DNA of 64,000 bases from Limnohabitans parvus II-B4. Its GTDB lineage: Bacteria; Pseudomonadota; Gammaproteobacteria; Burkholderiales; Burkholderiaceae_C. Each line of letters starts with the position of its first letter. The stretch's first letter is position 1. The notes under the pieces are model-generated. The model did no database searches, was not told the origin of the DNA, and was given only the letters and a program-made list of their open reading frames with translations. The position numbers and the translations under genes were made by a program. The DNA lies in contig NZ_NESN01000004.1 of assembly GCF_003063455.1 (NCBI RefSeq), forward strand, positions 248,001 through 312,000, written 5' to 3'. This document shows positions 59,453 to 64,000 of the stretch, one piece after another.

Positions 59453-60361
59453 ATGCAAGCCCTTTTGAACGCCATTGCCCAGATGCACAACACGGCCGAT
59501 GCGCACCGGGTGTTCCACGGGCGCGGTGGTGTCTACCCCGGCTGCGAGCACTGGACGCTCGACTGGTTTGCCCCTGTGTGGGTTCTGACCAGCTTCAAAT
59601 CGGTGACCGAGGAAGAGCTGGCCCTTTGCCAAAGCGCACTGCAGGCCCGCTGGGACACATTGGCCCCGGGTGAACCGCTGAACTGGGTGTTCCAGTGCCG
59701 TGCCCAAGGCGAAGCCGAAACGCGCCTGATGGCGGGCAGCGTCCCCGAGCCGCATGTGGTGACCGAGCAAGGGGCGCGTTACATCGTGCATGTGATGCGC
59801 GGGCAAAACCATGGCTTGTTTCTGGACATGGCCAATGGGCGCGAGTGGCTCAAAGCCCATTCAAAGCACGAGAACATCCTGAACCTGTTTGCCTACACCT
59901 GCGCTTTTTCGGTAGCGGCCTTGCAGGGCGGGGCTGCGCAGGTGGTGAACCTGGACATGAGTCAGGCCGCGCTGGCAGTGGGGCAGCAAAACCACCGCCT
60001 GAACGATCTGCCTGCCAAAGCCCGGTTTTTGGGGCACGACGTCTTCAAAACCTGGGGCAAGATCACCAAGATGGGGCCTTATGGCGTGATCGTGATTGAT
60101 CCGCCCAGCTACCAAAAAGGCAGTTTCATCGCGACCAAGGACTACATCAAGTTGATCCGCCGACTGCCCGATTTGCTGGAACCGCAAGGGCATGTGCTGT
60201 TGTGCCTGAACGCGCCGGAGCTGGACACGCAGTTTTTGCACCAACAAGTGGCCGAGGCCGCCCCTGCCTTGCGTTTTGTTGAGCGCTTGGCCAATCCAGC
60301 AGCATTTGTCGATATCGACCCGGAAAAGTCTCTCAAAGTGCTGCATTACCAAAACGCCTGA
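59453..60361 (+). CDS. Class I SAM-dependent methyltransferase, RlmI-like
   Basis: Protein of 302 residues with a Rossmann methyltransferase domain: ILNLFAYTCAFSVAALQGGA (motif I), VNLDMSQAALAVGQQNHRLN and the catalytic IDPPSYQKGSF. It resembles the C-terminal catalytic part of RlmI (23S rRNA m5C1962), but no PUA domain is evident, so the target may be another rRNA site. It lies 8 nt after rnfH. There is no terminator before the guaB promoter region. Confidence 0.8.
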   Translation: MQALLNAIAQMHNTADAHRVFHGRGGVYPGCEHWTLDWFAPVWVLTSFKSVTEEELALCQSALQARWDTLAPGEPLNWVFQCRAQGEAETRLMAGSVPEPHVVTEQGARYIVHVMRGQNHGLFLDMANGREWLKAHSKHENILNLFAYTCAFSVAALQGGAAQVVNLDMSQAALAVGQQNHRLNDLPAKARFLGHDVFKTWGKITKMGPYGVIVIDPPSYQKGSFIATKDYIKLIRRLPDLLEPQGHVLLCLNAPELDTQFLHQQVAEAAPALRFVERLANPAAFVDIDPEKSLKVLHYQNA

Positions 60362-60430
60362 GGCTTGGCCTGGGTGTTTCGCTGCGCCATTTTTGGTGTG
60401 TAGGGCGGGAAATCCCTCGGTCTGCGCGGG

Positions 60431-60436
60431 TACAAT
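60431..60436 (+). promoter_or_regulatory. -10 candidate for guaB
   Basis: TACAAT 22 nt before the guaB start codon; a -35 box is not evident. Leader would be about 16 nt. Confidence 0.35.
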
Positions 60437-60455
60437 CCATTTTTTGGAGCCTTAG

Positions 60456-61928
<1,473 letters not shown>

Positions 61929-61985
61929 TGCTTGCCCCTATTTCGTGCTTTGCGTCAGAATTGTGAGCCTTGAAGGGAACTTACC

Positions 61986-62276
61986 ATGTTGCTTGACCAA
62001 CTTCGCCAGATGAACACCAGCCTGAACAGCATTGCTGCGCAGTTTGGGGCGTCTCGTCTGCGCGTGTTCGGTTCTGTGGCTCGTGGTGAAGAGACTTCTG
62101 ACAGCGATGTGGATTTTTTAGTCGAATTTCCGCGCGGATACGACTTGTTCACCCAGCGCATGCCATTGGCGCAAGGGTTGGGTGACCTGTTGAATCGCAG
62201 GGTGGATCTTGTGCCTGAGCATGAACTGAACCCGCACATCAAAGCGCAAGTCCTTGCTGAAGCGGTCGCGCTATGA
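61986..62276 (+). CDS. mntA: MntA-like nucleotidyltransferase antitoxin
   Basis: Minimal nucleotidyltransferase of 96 residues. The signature GS-x10-DxD is exact (Gly29, Ser30, Asp41, Asp43; GSVARGEETSDSDVDFLVEF), with a third acidic residue in RRVDLVPEH. In characterised MntA-HepT pairs the enzyme adds AMP units to a tyrosine of the HEPN toxin and inactivates it. The ATGA overlap with the next gene ties the two. AAGGGAA stands 7 nt before the ATG. Confidence 0.88.
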   Translation: MLLDQLRQMNTSLNSIAAQFGASRLRVFGSVARGEETSDSDVDFLVEFPRGYDLFTQRMPLAQGLGDLLNRRVDLVPEHELNPHIKAQVLAEAVAL

Positions 62277-62620
62277 GCAAGTCGTGGCAGACTTATGCAC
62301 TCCACATATTGGATGTTGCTGCAAAAATAGCACGCATTCAGGCTCGTGGGGATTTGACGCAAGACGAAGTGCTTTATGACGCAGCACTTCGGAATTTGCA
62401 GACGCTTTCCGAGGCCACCCAAATGCTTCCCGATGACCTGAAGGCGCAGTTCCCCGCCATTCCTTGGCGAGAAATCAGCGGTTTTCGCAACATCCTCGTG
62501 CACAACTACCTCGGCGACATAGATGCACTGACTGTTCGGTCTGTGATCGATCGTCATTTGGCTTCTTTGATCGACTGTGTGCAAACCCTGCTTGCAGCCG
62601 ACGCCTCCTCTAACAATTAA
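62273..62620 (+). CDS. hepT: HepT-like HEPN ribonuclease toxin (DUF86)
   Basis: All-helical HEPN protein of 115 residues with the exact RX4HXY motif RNILVHNY (Arg72, His77, Tyr79) that forms the RNase site, and whose tyrosine is the modification target in known HepT toxins. The preceding nucleotidyltransferase would be its antitoxin. It ends 13 nt before guaA, so the pair is likely read from the gua transcript. Codon use does not look foreign by eye. Confidence 0.87.
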   Translation: MSKSWQTYALHILDVAAKIARIQARGDLTQDEVLYDAALRNLQTLSEATQMLPDDLKAQFPAIPWREISGFRNILVHNYLGDIDALTVRSVIDRHLASLIDCVQTLLAADASSNN

Positions 62621-62633
62621 CGCGCTTTTTCGA

Positions 62634-64000
62634 ATGCAGCACTCCAAAATCCTGATCCTCGACTTCGGTTCGCAAGTCACCCAGCTCATCGCCCGCCGCG
62701 TGCGCGAAGCGCATGTGTTTTGCGAAGTGCATCCTTGTGATGTGACCAGCGACTGGGTGCGCGAATACGCCAAAGACGGCAACCTCAAAGGCGTGATCCT
62801 TTCGGGCAGCCATGCCAGCGTCTACGAAGTCGATGACCGCGCACCGGATGCTGTGTTTGAGTTGGGCATTCCGGTTCTGGGCATTTGCTATGGCATGCAA
62901 ACCATGGCGCAGCAGTTGGGCGGCAAAGTGGAGGCGGGCACGACACGCGAATTTGGCTACGCCGAAGTCCGTGCCCATGGCCATACCGAACTGCTCAAGG
63001 GCATCGAAGACTTCGCCACGCCCGAAGGCCACGGCATGCTCAAGGTCTGGATGAGCCACGGCGACAAGGTCACCCAAATGCCCGACGGCTTCAAGGTCAT
63101 GGCGTCGACCCCGGCTTGCCCGATTGCGGGCATGGCCGATGAGTCGCGCCATTTCTACGCGGTGCAGTTTCACCCTGAAGTCACGCACACCGTGCAAGGC
63201 CAGGCGCTGCTCAACCGCTTTGTGCTCGACATTTGCAAAGCCCGCCAAGACTGGATCATGGGCGACTACATCGAAGAAGCCGTGGCCAAGATCCGCGCGC
63301 AAGTGGGTGACGAAGAAGTCATCCTTGGCCTGTCCGGCGGTGTCGATTCGTCTGTGGCTGCCGCCTTGATTCACCGCGCCATCGGCGACAAGTTGACCTG
63401 CGTGTTTGTGGACCACGGCCTGCTGCGCCTGAATGAAGGCGACATGGTGATGGACATGTTCGTCGGCAAGCTGCACGCGCACGTCATCCGCGTCGACGCC
63501 AGCGATCTGTTCCTGGGCAAGCTGGCGGGCGTGAGCGAGCCCGAAGCCAAGCGCAAGATCATTGGCGGCTTGTTTGTCGATGTGTTCAAAGAGCAAGCCG
63601 CGAAATTGAAGGCGGGCGACGGTGGCCACAAAGGCGCGACCTTCCTGGCCCAAGGTACGATTTACCCCGACGTGATCGAGTCGGGCGGTGCCAAGAGCAA
63701 AAAGGCCGTGACGATCAAGAGCCACCACAACGTGGGCGGCTTGCCCGAGCAACTGGGCCTGAAACTGCTGGAGCCACTGCGCGAACTGTTCAAAGACGAA
63801 GTGCGCGAACTCGGCGTGGCGCTCGGTCTGCCGCGTGAAATGGTCTACCGTCACCCCTTCCCAGGCCCCGGCCTGGGCGTGCGCATTTTGGGCGAAGTCA
63901 AAAAAGAATACGCCGACCTGCTTCGCCGCGCCGACGCGATCTTCATCGAAGAGCTGCGCAACTTCACCGACGAAACCGGCAAGACCTGGTATGACCTGAC
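62634..64000 (+). CDS. guaA: GMP synthase, 3' end beyond the window
   Basis: First 455 codons; the gene runs off the right edge. GuaA aminates XMP to GMP with glutamine. The class I amidotransferase domain has the catalytic Cys85 in VLGICYGMQ and the His/Glu pair in [11 protein letters not shown]; the ATP pyrophosphatase P-loop SGGVDSS is at 234-240. The C-terminal dimer domain is partly seen ([18 protein letters not shown]). No clear ribosome site stands in the 13 nt after hepT. Confidence 0.97.
   Translation, partial: MQHSKILILDFGSQVTQLIARRVREAHVFCEVHPCDVTSDWVREYAKDGNLKGVILSGSHASVYEVDDRAPDAVFELGIPVLGICYGMQTMAQQLGGKVEAGTTREFGYAEVRAHGHTELLKGIEDFATPEGHGMLKVWMSHGDKVTQMPDGFKVMASTPACPIAGMADESRHFYAVQFHPEVTHTVQGQALLNRFVLDICKARQDWIMGDYIEEAVAKIRAQVGDEEVILGLSGGVDSSVAAALIHRAIGDKLTCVFVDHGLLRLNEGDMVMDMFVGKLHAHVIRVDASDLFLGKLAGVSEPEAKRKIIGGLFVDVFKEQAAKLKAGDGGHKGATFLAQGTIYPDVIESGGAKSKKAVTIKSHHNVGGLPEQLGLKLLEPLRELFKDEVRELGVALGLPREMVYRHPFPGPGLGVRILGEVKKEYADLLRRADAIFIEELRNFTDETGKTWYDL

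Noticed and set aside
61955..62788. 277-codon minus-strand frame across the MNT-HEPN pair
   Set aside because: The plus-strand genes carry exact catalytic motifs and an ATGA overlap; the minus frame has no family features.
62610..63854. 414-codon minus-strand frame at the right end
   Set aside because: Antisense to guaA, whose catalytic cysteine and P-loop are intact on the plus strand.

Overview
The window is 64 kb of ordinary, densely packed bacterial chromosome, about 58-60 % GC by eye. It opens inside rplI (bL9) and closes inside guaA (GMP synthase). Gene order and protein character point to Burkholderiales, most likely family Comamonadaceae (Limnohabitans or a near relative). The pointers are yebC-purD-acyltransferase-hemF-nadD-rsfS-rlmH-maf-rng, dapC/dapE/prmB, smc-zipA-ligA-def, lptFG beside pepA-holC, and rimP-nusA-infB-rbfA-truB. 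The genus is an inference. No prophage, insertion sequence, integrase or CRISPR array was seen.

Layout. 1-2 kb: end of rplI with a strong terminator, then a convergent DUF853/HerA-like ATPase gene. 2-9.6 kb: one long co-directional run (yebC, purD, acyltransferase, hemF, nadD, rsfS, rlmH, maf, rng), with several 1-10 nt gene overlaps. 9.6-16.1 kb: msbA on the minus strand, then tolB-pal-cpoB, a YeeE/YedE transporter and tcdA. 16.1-16.6 kb: tRNA-Lys(TTT) and a small CxxC protein. 16.6-22.2 kb (minus): dapC, dapE, prmB and a YheS-type ABC-F gene, with REP-like palindromes between them. 22.3-29.6 kb: smc, zipA, ligA, def. 29.6-34.4 kb (minus): lptF, lptG, a CbiX-type chelatase, cysB and an aminotransferase. 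34.4-37.9 kb: pepA, holC, a small unknown gene and a LivJ-type binding protein. 38-40.6 kb: tRNA-Ser(GGA) on the minus strand and an arginine/lysine/ornithine decarboxylase. 40.6-41 kb: a non-coding stretch with a perfect 29-bp inverted repeat. 41-47.5 kb: fabI (minus), divergent from a YejABEF-type peptide ABC transporter. 47.5-58 kb: the translation operon rimP-nusA-infB-rbfA-truB, followed by typA, an EamA transporter and a 3-hydroxyisobutyryl-CoA hydrolase-like gene. 58-60.4 kb: smpB (minus), ratA, rnfH and an RlmI-like methyltransferase. 60.4-64 kb: guaB, a two-gene nucleotidyltransferase/HEPN module, and guaA.

Functional themes are translation and ribosome assembly (bL9, RsfS, RlmH, RNase G, PrmB, YheS, RimP, IF2, RbfA, TruB, TypA, SmpB, Def), cell envelope (MsbA, LptFG, Tol-Pal, FabI), lysine/peptidoglycan precursors (DapC, DapE), purine synthesis (PurD, GuaB, GuaA), and chromosome maintenance and division (SMC, ZipA, LigA).

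The least ordinary features are the MntA/HepT-like toxin-antitoxin pair lodged between guaB and guaA, the large perfect hairpin at 40.6 kb, a promoter followed at once by an intrinsic terminator ahead of rimP, the lysine/alanine-rich tail on RsfS, and REP-like palindromes around dapC and dapE. One of these palindromes encodes the C-terminus of DapC, at the spot where dapD might be expected. No clearly novel system was identified. The MNT-HEPN insertion and the hairpin deserve attention first.
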